A stretch of 64,000 nt of DNA, taken from positions 46,047,053-46,111,052 of the forward strand of contig CM060732.1 in NCBI GenBank assembly GCA_030704615.1, in the 5' to 3' direction. Below, piece after piece: positions 1-11,975 of this stretch. Both the position numbers and the translations under genes were made by a program. This DNA is from Takakia lepidozioides (taxonomy: Eukaryota > Streptophyta > Takakiopsida > Takakiales > Takakiaceae). Position 1 is the first letter of the stretch. Every line of letters starts with the position of its first letter. The notes beneath the pieces were generated by a model, which was given only the letters and a program-made list of their open reading frames with translations, searched no databases and had not been told where the DNA came from.

Positions 1-1265
1 TGATGATATCATCCATAATTGTATCCAATCAATATTCTTAGGCCTAATTCTGTTGACGCCATTATAGCAATCATAATAGCCACCATTATTTTATCCTGTG
101 TAATTCGATGTCCGAAATTATGGAAATCGGATTAATCTCGTGTAGAATGTTTGTTGTGGGAAAACGATGCGAAAAACAGAGACAATGGGGCGCATGCGCA
201 TCATTTAGCTTATGTATGCAAGTTTACTCCATGTGTCTTAGTAATGACGTCCGTCAAGGCCTCACATGTAAACTGGTATGGCCAGATTATGTAATTACAT
301 TAGCCGGTAGCTAATGTGTCGCGCATTGAAATATACATTACAATTACACCAAGACTGTAGCGCCCAATTTTTTTTTAAAATTAAGGTGAAAGGGGAGGAA
401 GCCCATATTAACTTTATTCGAATTATTGAAGGGAAAAAAAAATTAACCCTTATAGGCCCGAAGGCTGCCATAAGGCCTGAATGGTAGCCCGAAACGGGAA
501 ATCCAACGACCGGTAGCCCAAATTCATTGTCCATAATTGTATCCTATCGATATTTTTAGGCCTAATTCTATTCCTCATAATAGCCACCCATATTTTATCC
601 TTGGAAATCTGATGTCCGAACATATGGAAATTGGATCAATCTCATGTAGAATGTTTGTTGGCGGAAATGATCCTAAACACTCAGACAGTGGGGCATGCAC
701 ACGCGAAGTTAGTAGCGCATGTGAGTGCGTCATTTAGCTTATGTACGCAAATTTAACTCCATGTGTCTTAGTAATGACGTCCGTCAAGGCCTCACATGCA
801 AAAGTGTTGTGGCCAGATTATGTAATTACATTAGCCTGTAGCTAATGTGTCACGCATTGAAATATACATTACGATTACACCAAGACTATAGTGCCCAAAT
901 TCATTGATGATATAATCCATAATTGTATCCAATCAATATTATTAGGCCCAATTCTATTCCTCCTAATAGCCACCAATATTCAATCCTTTGTAATTTGATG
1001 TCCCAACATAGGAAATTGGACCAATCTTGTGTAGAATGTTTGTCTGCGGAAACCATGCTAAAAACTGAGAGAATTGGCATGCACATGCGAAGTTAGTAGC
1101 ATGTAAGTGCGTCATCTAGCTTATGTACGCAAATTTAACTCCATGTGTCTTAGTAACGACGTCCGTCAAGGCCTCACATGGAAAACTGTTGTGGCCAGAT
1201 TACGTAGTTACATTAGCCGGTAGCTAATGTGCAGCTCATTACACCAAGACAATAGCGCCAAAATT
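1..1265. repeat. Tandem repeat, three copies of a ~375 bp unit
   Basis: Three successive segments (about 1-361, 521-899 and 900-1265) share the same order of landmarks: ATAATTGTATCC near the start, GTAGAATGTTTG in the middle, then ACGTCCGTCAAGGCCTCAC, ATTAGCCGGTAGCTAATGTG and a CACCAAGAC end. Copies differ by scattered substitutions and small indels. The array already begins inside a unit at base 1, so it probably continues to the left. No convincing coding frame is shared by the copies. It could be a satellite or the inner part of a larger element. Copy 1 and copy 2 are separated by an inserted LINE-like tail. Confidence 0.85.
362..520 (-). mobile_element. LINE 3'-end fragment nested in the tandem repeat
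   Basis: This ~150 bp insert separates repeat copies 1 and 2. On the - strand it shares with 2560-2640 a TTTTTTTCCCTTCAATAATTC stretch followed by an ATAAAGTT motif, then a C-rich tract and an A-rich tail. The flanks GTAGCGCCCAA (left) and GTAGCCCAA (right) look like a slightly diverged target-site duplication. No protein remains. The family assignment rests on the shared 3' end. Confidence 0.5.
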
Positions 1266-2300
1266 CGTTTGTTAACGGGATCCTAATCCTACGATCACAC
1301 GTTAACTAGCAGAAAACTTAAAAGATGTTAGCTCGCTGATCAGTTAACTAACGTATTGGCGGACAGCTTTTCCATTACCGTAGCACAGAGCGCTACCAGA
1401 AATCGTTTGGGTAGTGTGCGTCGGGGAGCGGGAAGGGGGGCAGTATGGGTACTGACCGAAAATTGAATTTTGAACGGGGACATGGCAGGGCATTAAATCA
1501 GGGCAGGTGTGCAGTTAATGGATATGAATTGCAGAGCTATTATTGGTGTTGACATGAGCTTGGCAGGGTCTGTTTAATTCCCTCATTTTATTAAATATGG
1601 ATGCCATGTCCTTTAATAGCCCCCCCTGTAAATGACCCCTGAACTACTCTGCTAGTGACCTCCATATTCCCACAAATTCTACTAATTAATGTAGTGCAAA
1701 TTTAGAATATGCCCCGAATTTGTAATATTATTTTGGTAAAAAGTCTAAATTCGACACCACTCAATCTGTGGATGAAGGCAAGAGAAGGGAGGATGTCGTT
1801 CATCTGCTGGGTTGCTCATGATAGGACTAACTCCCCATAGTTATAAATAGCACATAATTATTAAATATAACAGAAAAATCTTACAAGTTAAGTGAAATTC
1901 CGAAATGCTTTGGGATTATGTCTCTGTTTTTATCTTATTTTAAGAGGGGATACTAGCCCTCAGATTATTTAATATCTTACTAATATCTTAATAAAGATGA
2001 TCAAATTCTGACATAACCTATGTCCTGGGCTTATGTCCCTCAACTCACATTGCAAAGAAACCTCATGTACCCAAACCAAGAAAACAATACTAGGTATTAG
2101 AGTAACTCAGAAAAGACTTACCAAATAAAAAGAGTTTATCTTTTAATTAAACCCCCTCGGCTCCCTATCTATCTCTCATTTACCTTAACTTTCTCCTCCT
2201 CTCTGTTCAAGTGACGGTTTATTTTAGCCCTAGACAGGCACATGGGCGTGCCAGGCTCTTCTTTTTAGTTTGTTCTTCTTTGGATGCTGTTAGGCATGGC
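1266..2300. other. AT-rich stretch with no recognised feature
   Basis: I see no long open frame, recognisable domain or clear repeat structure here. The sequence is AT-rich with scattered T and A runs. Confidence 0.5.
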
Positions 2301-2645
2301 TTGGTCTAGGACAGGAAGGTTATGTTGACACTATCTTGTACTCCTCCAGTTGGCAGAACGATTCAGTCTTCGTCTTCTGTCACATGGTCTTTTTCTTGGG
2401 TTCTCATACCCTCCCATGGGCTTAAAAAAGCCTACTTATTTAGGCAGCAAGCCGGTAGAGCACTCTATCTTCTTACGGAATATCCGGGAAGTATCCTCGG
2501 TGACGAATATCTGTTATCATGCATGGCTCCCATGCGATACGCCTGATGGCAGCCTATCAAGGGTTTTAATTTTTTTCCCTTCAATAATTCAGCAATAAAG
2601 TTCCCAACGAGGGCCAAGTCCCCTGTTTAAAATTTAAAAATGTTT
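2300..2645 (+). mobile_element. LINE 3'-end fragment
   Basis: The segment ends in an ATAAAGTT motif, a C-rich tract (GTCCCCTGT) and an A-rich tail, the same plan as the 3' end of the better-preserved LINE at 4366-6121. It shares the TTTTTTTCCCTTCAATAATTC core with the inverted fragment at 362-520. Two short overlapping frames run through it without a recognisable domain. It is probably a 5'-truncated, decayed copy of the same broad family. Confidence 0.45.
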
Positions 2646-2649
2646 TTAA

Positions 2650-4353
2650 AAACAAAACCATGTATCATACTTTTCTTTTTTTTTAAACAGGGAACAGAGG
2701 CCCTGGGGATTTAATTAAGTGGCAAAAAAAATAAAAAATAAAAAATAAAAACCCACCAAATATTGAGCTGTAATGCCATGCAACATGGAGTCGCATTCAT
2801 GTCCCCAAGGGGCAGAGAGGGGTCATGTGGCCACGTGCACGGTCAACAGCAACATGGTGCACTAAATGCACCATGCAGTACATGAGGTACATAGACGTAT
2901 GTATCATGTTACAGGTGGAGTTATGAGGGTAATGAGTTTGTCAGGCAACGGGTTAAAGTATAATCGTGTGTTTGCATGCAGTTTAGTAGCCATGCATGCA
3001 TCTGTTAGTGAGTTCATTTCACTAATTACGAGCGTCGATGGGGATGTACGCGTTCATTCGTTCGTTCGCTCGCTGGCGTCGTCGTCCTCATTCAGAGCTC
3101 AGTCAGGGCGAGAGAGAGAAGACAAAACATCAATTTCCTCGCGATTTGTGCGCATTTGCTGCAATGCAAGCGACATGGGGTAGGTAGTGATGGTGAAAGT
3201 AGGAGGAGCGATGTCAGCGGCGCAATGTCAGAGAGAGAGCGATGGGGGCGTTGAGCAATTGAGGAAGCCATTTGTAGGATTGAGCTTCTGTTTCTTCTGA
3301 TTCTTCTGGTACCTTTGCTCATATCATATTCATGTTCACTGGGATATTCACTCGGGTCCTGTGTACAACATGCCTTCGAAATGAAGTAGAGAAGAAAGTG
3401 GGGACTGTAGACTTGTAATCTCGAGATTTTGGGGTGCCTATTATTGCTCTGAATTGGTTGATGCTTGGAATGTGGATGATTTGTGGAGTTGCGTGCCAGC
3501 GGGATTCATGAGGAAGCTTGGAAAATGCGTGCGCGCCACAGCACGCTGGAGGGTATGTGCGGATGGCAGATGGGCGGTACAGAAAAGGTGTCAGGAAGGA
3601 GCCAGCACACGCATAGAGGTCAACAACTAGATGTGTATTATGGATACGACTTGGTAGTAAGTACGCAGAGATAGTCGGCCTGATAACACATGCTATACGT
3701 ACTGTATTCTCGAGGATCAGCTTTTGGATCAGACGCTGAGGATTCAACCCATCGCACATGACGTCTCATCCAAAACATCGAACCGGTGTTTATGATGACC
3801 ACTTAACTCCCACAAAATTTGAAGGATTTTAACTGCAGGAAATGATTTTAACTGCAGGAAATAATTTTAAACGCGTTTATATACACACATGAGGGGGATG
3901 ATGGAAAGACCATGACCTTGCAGCTTTATAAGTAGAGCTCAATGAGACACAGTTAGTCGTGACAGTACCATCAATCTCTAATTTCCTAGTTTGCCTCATA
4001 GCGTCGAGGTGCTCCTTTGGTTGTAAGTCCAACGGGCAGAACCAGGTGTTGCCACTTGTATCTGACACCGTAATCTACGATATTGACAAAAACTTGTTCT
4101 TCCCAACGCATGGTCCTTTTACGTAAGGAAGTACACAGGATGTTTCTGCACCAATTCAGCAACTGGACTCTGCCACAGGTGAGTGTGCTCGTCCTAGAAA
4201 TCTGCCTGAGCCCTGGTTAAACCATCTTAATTGCTGGCTGATGTTAAACACAGGGAAGGTAGGAAGGATTGCCCGAATCCTATTACAGTAATTCTTCTAG
4301 GCTTTACCTCATAGTAAATATGGGTATGAGATAAAATATATTTTCCTACATGG
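2650..4353. other. No gene recognised; short simple repeat near 3055
   Basis: A GTTCGTTCGCTCGCT-type simple repeat lies near 3055-3078. A 146-codon open frame on the - strand (3319-3759) has no recognisable motif and I treat it as chance. The stretch shows no other supported feature. Confidence 0.4.
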
Positions 4354-4365
4354 TAAAATCAAGGT

Positions 4366-6121
4366 TGGTCTCCTTCGCTCCGTTGGATTGTGCAAGGTGG
4401 TTCTTCCAATCATTCTTTCACCGGCGGCTCTGCAACGTGGAACTCTAATTGGCGGGCATGGATCTCCATTCACTCCAAGCTGTCCCAAAGACCCCCTACC
4501 TCTATGGAGGAGGTCTTAAGACAACCTCTTTTTGGTACCACTATCCAAGACTCTCAGCTGTTGATTAAATGCTCGGCCAAATGGGCCCATTGGGAAGCTG
4601 CTGGGGTTTCCAGTTTCCTTCATATTTGGGAGGACGGAGGCGGGGGCTGCTCTCTCCACCAGAAGGTTAGGAACTGGGTGGGATGTGGTTACTGGCGACA
4701 TTCCTGTTTCGTGGATCTCCCTTGCCTCTTTTCCAGCTAATAGATGTGCTCTCTCTCTGTCTGGCTTTGGGGTGTGGGGGGGGGACGCTGGTAATCGTTT
4801 TGCCTTTTTTTTGTTCAGAGAGGGTGATTTCCTGCATAGCTGGAAGTTTCAAGTTTTATCATCTGGTTTCCTGCATTCCCCGCAAATGGATTGTGTGTTG
4901 GAGGCCCCCTTTTTGCCATTCGTGTTTTCTGTATGGCTTCAGGTGTTGTAAACCCTTTTGCTGACAATGGGGGTCACACCAACCCCAGGCTGCTCTGGTT
5001 TCTAATAGCTCCCCTCTCCTTATTACAATTTGAACCGGGGGAATGGGTTTGGGCTGATAATAGCCGCTCTCCCTTTTTTGCTTACACTGTCAAGATGGGC
5101 TACTCTTTGCTAAATCCAGTCATCTCTCTAGATGCTAAGTGGACTAAAAAATGGTTGCATTTGCCTGGCTATCCCACCACATGAAAACCTATTTGGAAGG
5201 ATGTTTGGCACAAAGACAGGGCAACCAAGATCTGTGGCTTCCTCTGGAAGCTTGTCAATCGGGTGTTACCTATTCTTAGCCACCTTCCGGATGCTCCCCC
5301 CTCTTGCAAGATCTGCAACCTTAATGCTTCCGAAACCTTAGAGCACTGCTTTGTGGAATGCCAGGTTGCCAGGCAGGTGTGGGGTAAGGCCTTATGTTTT
5401 CTACGCCTTTTGGGAAGGATTCCATGCTTCTGTTGGAAAGCCAGATGCGCTTTCATTTTTTCTGGTAAGCTTGTTTGTGTGCGCACAATCCATTGTAAGA
5501 CTCACTCAGAATTGATGTCTAAAGCTCGCAAGGCTTGGCTGGTTTTGGGAGTAGCTCTTCGCAGATGCGGCGACAAGAGAAGAGCCCAATTGCTTGAAGA
5601 TTTTGATGGAACATGGGGCAGAGGTGGACGGCTCTGTACAAGGGAATCTGATTCCAGAATTACCTGGTGTGACGCTCTCCCACAAGGCTGGTAGCTCCCT
5701 CAGCACTATGCGATCTCCAGTAGGTGGTGAAGATTCGGAGGTCAATTGGAGGCATAAAAGGTCTTCTAAGATGGACAAGACTCGGGCCCAGCTCTCTTAT
5801 GGTAGTATCAGCTGACTATAGATCCCAGGGCCTCGAGAAACATGTGCCTTAAGTTACTTTGGGCTTTCTAGGTCTGGCTCTTGGTGTTTTGCGCTATCTT
5901 GATGTAGCTTCTCGCTACCTTTTTCCTTATGGCTAAGTCTGTCCCTATTGGGCTAGCTTCTACAGCATTTCTTTCTCTTCCCCGAAGCAGTGTCTTTATG
6001 TATCAGCCTGCATGGCATTTTTCATAGAGGTTATTTTTTTCTTCATGGACATTTTAAGTCCTATTTATATAAAGTTTATGAGGCCTCCGCCCCTCTTGTG
6101 TAAAAAATTTAAAAAATAAAA
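4366..6121 (+). mobile_element. 5'-truncated LINE with perfect 12-bp target-site duplication
   Basis: The 12-mer TAAAATCAAGGT occurs immediately before (4354-4365) and after (6122-6133) this segment, and the 3' end is an A-rich tail of TAAAA-type repeats. This is the signature of target-primed reverse transcription. Inside, on the + strand, frame-shifted pieces give a reverse-transcriptase zinc-binding region at about 5140-5390. It has the pattern W-x-FLWKLVNRVLPI, then CKIC-x7-ETLEHCFVEC, as in plant LINE C-termini (zf-RVT). Several stops and frameshifts interrupt the frame, so the copy is dead. The reverse-transcriptase and endonuclease parts are absent because of 5' truncation. Confidence 0.85.
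5263..5694 (+). pseudogene. zf-RVT C-terminal region of the truncated LINE
   Basis: This 143-codon frame carries the zinc-binding motif that ends the reverse-transcriptase protein of plant L1-like elements: CKIC, then an ETLEHCF block, then a final Cys before a conserved W (ARQVW). The preceding conserved part (WKDVWHKDRATKICGFLWKL, about 5190-5255) is in another frame after a stop, so the gene is broken. In intact elements this region helps bind nucleic acid. It lies inside the 4366-6121 insertion and has no host role that I can see. Confidence 0.65.
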
Positions 6122-6133
6122 TAAAATCAAGGT

Positions 6134-6703
6134 AAAACTTAGATTGGCTTCAAATCGAGATTGGCTTGGAGAGTCCACCACATATACAGTAGCATGAGCC
6201 CCCTCATAGTACTTCTCCTAGAATATTCGCAACCCTAATTGACCCCCAGATCCCAGAAAATGAGTTTGCACAATACATCTTCGAAGAACTAGCAAAGGTA
6301 GCAGAGGGCCTATTGCCCAACTAAAGAAACCTATTTTTCTTTATCCATCACTTTGTATGTGTTGTCTTTACTAGTCAGATGTAGCTAACTTCTAGTACTC
6401 AACAATGTGTTTCAGTTCACCTGTGGAAGCCTAAATTAGACTGGATTTCTTTTTAATTTGTTGGCTTGAGTTGCAAATACATAAGTAGTTCCTCATTCCA
6501 CATTTCTCTGTCCTCAATCTACAATGATATTATATCTCACCTGGATTGAAAAGGTGTAGAATGTGCTCACTCCACCCCAAATGACTACTGTCTTTTGTTG
6601 TATCTCTTGCAATCCAATTAGTCTAATGCTCAAAAGATGCATAGTGATGTGTAGTCTGATAAATGTTCAAAGGTTGAGCCTAAAAGTTTGTATTTCATTT
6701 CAG
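6134..6703. other. No feature recognised
   Basis: AT-rich sequence between the LINE and the kinase relic. No open frame with recognisable content. It could be intron or 5' remains of the kinase relic that follows. Confidence 0.4.
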
Positions 6704-7907
6704 GTGTTATTGCTGAGCAGGCTCCATCATAAGAACTTGGTTCGTCTGGAAGGCTTTTGTGATGACCAAGGATTGCAAGTCAGAAACAAGTTTTCTACTC
6801 CCAACTCATTTTGTTGGATTGGATTGGATGTCAAGCATCAATTCTTTGAGTTTAGCCAGAATGATTTTGGACAAAGCATCTTCTACATAGTCATAGATCA
6901 TTTCTCCACACTGTGTCATAAGCCTTTTTGACATGCAGGAAAAAGACAAAAGTGGATTTTCCTTTTTTTTTCTTTCTCTTTTTTCAAGTCCACCCAATGG
7001 CGATAGGCTTTCTAGACGGCAGGGCATACAAAAAGACTGGGTGGCCTGCCAGGGTCATGGTCAAGGGTTTTACTTTTGAAGTATATGTTCAAGGTCTTTT
7101 TCCTTCCCCGAGAAATGAAAATGTGAAAGGCAGAAGATGGGGTCCTGTAGAAAAGGGTGGGATAAGGGATATGTAAAATGGGAATGTGTCTCTTCTTCAT
7201 TGCTAAGGTGTTGCTATCTCTTGTTGGGGTGCAGATCCTGATTTTATGAGCACATGAAAAAATAGGAATCTCCATAACCATCTCTTTAATACGTACAACT
7301 TTTATCCTAGCTTACCAATACTATTCTGTATGTTAGCAATCATAAGTATTACATGAAGCTGGATTATTGACTTTGTCTTGTGAGTATCAGGAAACTAGTG
7401 CGTATTTGTGTGCGGTATTTTGTCACCCACATGTGCACATAGGGAAAATAGTGGAAAACTAACTGACAGTATACCATGCGCAGTGACCACAGTCACTCTC
7501 TTTGTGGTCCCCTCATATTTGTCAATCCACCATGTTCCGGAATGCTCTCTGACATCAGCCATGCATCCTTATCTTTGTGCTGGTAAAGTAACATTGTCAT
7601 TTGCTTTCCCTGCAGGGAAAAATATGCTTGGATTGGACATTGCAGTGGGTGTCGCACAAGGTTTGGAGTATCTCCACTCCTTCGCAATACGCTTTTTCAA
7701 CATGCTACCTATATTCAGTTTTCTTTTAGCCTTCAAGTTTGTTCATTGGGACTAACTTACTGGAACATATCACTGCACAACATATCATTGACTATATCAT
7801 ATCATCCAGGCTATCGCAGCTCCAGCAATTTCCATCGATTTTGTGGACTCTTTCACAAATTGAGAGTATGCAATACCTGGGATATTTTGCTCTTGGAAAA
7901 CAGGTTA
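6704..7907 (+). pseudogene. Receptor-like protein kinase domain, decayed exons
   Basis: Exon 6704-6778 has good splice sites (TTTCAG before, GTCAGA after) and encodes LLSRLHHKNLVRLEGFCDD, the subdomain III-IV signature of plant receptor-like kinases. A second exon begins near 7616 after TGCAG and encodes LDIAVGVAQGLEYLHSFA (subdomain VIa). Near 7738-7775, VHWD followed one frame later by a WNISL-like block looks like the catalytic loop HRDxKxxN with Arg replaced by Trp and a frame break. A GYFALGKQ piece ending at a GTTAGT donor (about 7880-7905) may be the rest of the activation segment. The ATP-binding lobe before subdomain III, the hinge exon and the C-lobe are missing, so this is a pseudogene relic. 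The subfamily cannot be fixed from these pieces. Confidence 0.6.
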
Positions 7908-8790
7908 GTTAGGGAAGACAAAATGGATGGTAGAGAGTCTATTGAACTATTCAGTCAAAGAGAAAGAAAGAAAGAAAGAACGAATGGAAGGAAGCGAAGG
8001 GCAGAGAAATCGAAAGGCTCAATATCCATGCAGAATTTGTGTGACCATGGGAGAAAGATGGATCATGGTAACAATTGCAGCAAGACATATGCAAAGGCAA
8101 AAGGCAACAGATCTGTTATTGTATGCTTATGCCAGTATTATGGTAGAGAACCTTGAAATGAGGGCTCAACATCAGGGCCATGTGAGGATGAGGTCTTTGG
8201 GGAAACACTTGAATAGCATGATGCTAGCAGAGATTAGTCGTTCCTAGAGGATATGGAGATTGATCATGACGAAGGCCATGAGGGAAATGTCCTACATGAA
8301 CTTGGTCCAAAGATGATATCAGGCCTTCATGAGCTTGACCCTCCTCATGTAAGGACTCTCCAACACGCATTGTTACATGAATGCTATTATATGAGCCTAG
8401 ATGCTTGAGCTTTGAGAACTGTGAGCTTGTATTCGTGAGCACAGGTTCACGAATGGGAAAACCCCCTATTCCCACGGACGTTTTTTTAGTGACATAAGAG
8501 GTCTAACTTACAATCATGCATCTTGAGATGATTGCAGACAATTACTACGAATTACACACCATGTGATGTTATTTTCTATTTTGGCTTGCATGCCTCCAAC
8601 TCATGTTTTATTTGCATGGAATATTTTTTTCAAGTCCAATTGCATCCATTTGCTACATAGAATGATGTACTAAAAATGAATCCCCAAAACTTGGATTATG
8701 AACATTTAAGGAGAATGAATCACTTCGTATTCTCTTCATTTAACATGGATTACTTGCCCAATATACGAGAAAAAACAAACCATATTGTCT
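7908..8790. other. No gene recognised; purine-rich GAAA repeat
   Basis: A GAAA/GAAAGA simple repeat lies at about 7960-7990. Open frames over 7746-8247 are low-complexity and overlap one another, with no domain. I see nothing else. Confidence 0.4.
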
Positions 8791-8792
8791 CT

Positions 8793-8981
8793 CTAAGAAT
8801 CATCCGCAGTAGAGACGTTATCCTCAATAATATCTCCAGTAGACAGAGAAGCATCTATCTCCATGAAAACCTCAGTTTGACGAAAAATCTCCATGCGATT
8901 AGAAGCACTAGCTCGAGATCCATAGAACCCAAAATCAAGAAAACCTACATTTGCAGTCTCTTGCTCAATTTCGGTGTTCAT
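8793..8981 (-). CDS. Short acidic ORF adjoining the 75-bp repeat array, unidentified
   Basis: The 62-codon frame encodes an acidic, polar peptide with the order MNTEIEQETANVGFLDFG, then SRASASNRMEIFRQTEVFMEID, and ends in a stop. It follows the repeat array on the - strand. Its composition looks more like real protein than the surrounding frames do. It may be the last exon of a gene whose upstream part was altered by expansion of the 75-bp repeat. I do not recognise the family. It could also be chance. Confidence 0.25.
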   Translation of the reverse strand: MNTEIEQETANVGFLDFGFYGSRASASNRMEIFRQTEVFMEIDASLSTGDIIEDNVSTADDS

Positions 8982-9409
8982 TTCAGTATAAGCAGACGGA
9001 TACAGGTTTTCTTGGCGAAATGAATCTCAAACAACAGTGCCTTCAGTGTGTTCATTTTGGGTATAGGCAGGTGCATACTGATTTTCGTGGCCAAATGAAT
9101 CTCAGACAACAGTGCCCTCAGTGTGTTCATTTTGGGTATAAGCAGACGGATACATGTTTTTATAGCCAAATGAATCTCAGACAATAGTACCCTCAACGTG
9201 TTCATTTTGGGTATAAGCAGGTGCATACAAGTTTTCATAGCAAAATGAATCTGAAACAACAGTGCTCTCAGTATGTTCATTGTGGGTATAAGTAGACGCA
9301 TACAAGTTTTCATGACAAAAAAAATCTCAGACAACAGTTTCCTCAGTGAGTGCATTCTGGGTATAAGCGGGCGCATACATGTTTCCATGGCGAAATAAAG
9401 CTCAGACAA
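8978..9409 (-). repeat. 75-bp minisatellite, six units, open as a 25-residue protein repeat
   Basis: Unit starts fall at 8992, 9067, 9142, 9217, 9292 and 9367, exactly 75 bp apart, each beginning with a GCAGACGGATAC-like sequence and containing TGTTCATTTTGGGTATAAG. Because 75 is a multiple of three, one - strand frame stays open for 143 codons and encodes a 25-residue repeat of the type LLSEIHLAIKTCIRLLIPKM. A second - strand frame reads a more polar repeat (YPSAYTQNEHTEGTVV), but each unit carries a TGA in it. Degenerate copies with T-rich insertions continue to about 9570. There is no evidence that it is translated. Confidence 0.85.
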
Positions 9410-9734
9410 CAGTGTGTGTGTTTTATTTATTTATTTTTTTAAATTCATGTACAAAACGGTGCCCTCATATTTTATGCGCGTTTTTTTTTTTTTGGTTTTT
9501 TTGTTTTTGTTTTCCCAAAACTTTTGCAGAACAATGCCCTCATATTTGGTATGCGGAGGCGCATACCCGTTTTCATAAAATAAAATAAAATTCCATAATT
9601 TCTTTTGGGCCAAATCGGAAATCCGAATTTTACTTAAAGAAAATTTCCATAATTATTTTTCATAACAATGAGTGAATGACATAATAATAAACATATGATT
9701 TATTCGTCCGTTAGTTTCAGGCAATTGCCGGCAG

Positions 9735-9826
9735 AGAAGATCATCTCTTGGAGCTTTCCATTCTTTTGTGGAGCTGGGTGAGCGCAAGAGGCTACTGCAA
9801 GCAACGTCTCATAAGTACATTCTTTT
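9735..9826 (+). mobile_element. 3' end of the family-B LINE (fragment)
   Basis: The end of this segment (AGGCTACTGCAAGCAACGTC, then TCATAAGTACATTC) matches the last ~90 bp of the LINE fragments in SART3 introns 4 and 9, which end in ACGTCTTATGAGTACA. It is therefore a third, short copy of that family. No zinc-knuckle part is left here. Confidence 0.5.
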
Positions 9827-9829
9827 TTT

Positions 9830-11960
9830 CTATCTCCCCTCCCTCCCAACATGTTATGCTGCTGTACATTAGTCAATAACTCATGTAGTAATCCGCCCTG
9901 AGGATACAACAAGGTTGACATTTCGACGACAGTGGGAGTTGCTCTGATCAGGGCAGCTGGGTTTTCTCACTCTCTCCTCCCTGCACCATGCTTGCATGTG
10001 CATATCATTCATGTAATGGGTGGAATGTGTTAACTGCCGAATTGCATTTCCACATGCATCCACAATTTAGGCTGTTCTTACTGATTGTGTTGGGGTCAGG
10101 TGGTGTAATGTGTAATCTAGTGCATGATTTGGAGGAGAAGCAGAAATAGTTCCTGTTCAATGTGCAAATTTCCAAGGCAGCGACGCATGCTCTCCACCAC
10201 CTCAACATCAAGATAGAAATCTAGTACCAACTAAGAATCCTTTCCACTTCCACTTGAGGAGCTGTGGCTGTAAACAAAAGCAGTGTAAAATTGGCGTTGA
10301 TGGAAATCAAGAGCACCGAGTCACTCCAAAGAAGATTTTCAAATCTCCTCGAATAAGTCATAAATCTTTTGACTTGACCTTGTACAGTCTTCTTTGAAGG
10401 AAAACTGTCATCCATGTAACTTCATGGTCCCTCCAAAACATCCCCTGCCTGTGCAGTAAGATCCATGGCTTCACTACTTCTGTTGGATAGTCATCCTTAG
10501 ACGTGATCATATCAGTGGAGCTTACATAAACTGTAGTGTTGACTTCTGCTTTCAATGACATAAATTGCTTCCATCAATTCTTTGCTTGCAAAATCAATGG
10601 CACATCGACACCTTCTCGCCCATCACATTGGAAAAGACTCACTTTCCTTTGCATGTGTTGCTTGGGTCACTAGCACTCCCAATGAGGATCCTTGAAGTGC
10701 TTTCCGCATCCAGCTGATCCCCACCAATGTTCGAGATGAGTTTGGTGGTGAAGTGACACAGTCACCACCAACACAAAGTTGCTTGACATGGAACCCGTTG
10801 TTTCTTGGGGTCATGGCCTCTGACACCAGACAAGACATGCGAGGGGATACATACCATAGGTTCATAGCAAATTAGGCACCCCAGTGCCTAATAATTATTA
10901 AAATATAATTAGGCAGATTCGTTTTTATTATTTAGGCACCTCACCCGGCCTAGGTATTTTCGAAACATTAGGCATGGGGCTCACGTTATTCGTTGTGGGC
11001 ATTGGATACAAACTTGATACATTTGATTTGAACCTCAAATCTTAGATATGGGCCGAGTCAGCAAGTTCAACCACAGGGAAGGTAAAGGGGTTACCTCATG
11101 GAAAAATAGTAAAAGCTTATCCCCTACTTTATCACCTTATTATACTGATCGGATAAAATAGAAAAAAGGTAAAAAAAAAATGTATCATTACCTAAATGAG
11201 AGCTGGTAAACTTCATGTAAAACACCTCCAATTTACTATGTTGGAAAATCTATAATGAATGTGGAAAATCTGTTGTGAGGAGAATATGTCGAGAATGCCA
11301 AGTGAATACCATGTGGGAAAATTTATTATAAATGCCATGAGAGAAAATCTATTATCAATGTCATGTAGGAAATTCTATTATTAAATTATATTAACGGCAC
11401 CCGTAGTATCTCTGGCAACTGCACATATAGCAGATCAGTATTACTCTCCATAAGGATCAATAAAAGCATAAGGCTAACACATTGCTTTCCAATAGATGAA
11501 AATGTTTTTCATTAAAGTGCAAACCTGCATGTATATACCCACAGAAGGAAGACCTGTGTGTTGGCAAGCAAGGGCAGTCATCGGGCGGACAGGCTGCTAT
11601 CCATAGCCACCCTACTTAGAAAATATACAATTGCTCCTTAGATTGTTCCCTCCAAGCTGAACCTATCTTGAGGTTAAAGATCTTCCAATTCATAGGCAAT
11701 ACTGTGGGGCACGCACAATCTTCATAAATGTGCAAGCATTTCCATAGGACGAATGCACGTGTGGTTGTATGGAAACATCCGATTGTTTAGCACAACATGC
11801 ATGCCAGTTAATTTGTCAACAAGGTCCATTGTGGTCGCAGCTAGACCAACTATATCTTAAAGATGTAGGTAGTAGTCTGCGGGAAAAAAAAAAAAAAAAA
11901 CTCGAATTCCCCATCAAATTCATGATAAAAGAATCTCTTGATATTAGCCTTATATGGCGT
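9830..11960. other. No gene recognised; hairpin at 10871 and short AT-rich repeats
   Basis: A 9-bp perfect inverted repeat (ATTAGGCAC, 4-nt loop, GTGCCTAAT) lies at 10871-10892, and further TTAGGCA motifs follow at 10909, 10932 and 10971. Loosely repeated ~30-bp units containing GGAAAATCTATTAT run over 11240-11390. Weak open frames on the - strand (10221-10865) have no recognisable domain. Confidence 0.4.
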
Positions 11961-11975
11961 ACCAACATCAGGGTC

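Noticed and set aside
3319-3759. 146-codon open frame on the - strand
   Set aside because: No motif, many rare residues in random order, and no neighbouring support. It looks like a chance frame.
7955-8160. Lys/Arg/Glu-rich frame resembling a coiled coil
   Set aside because: It follows a GAAA simple repeat, so the composition comes from the repeat and not from a protein domain.
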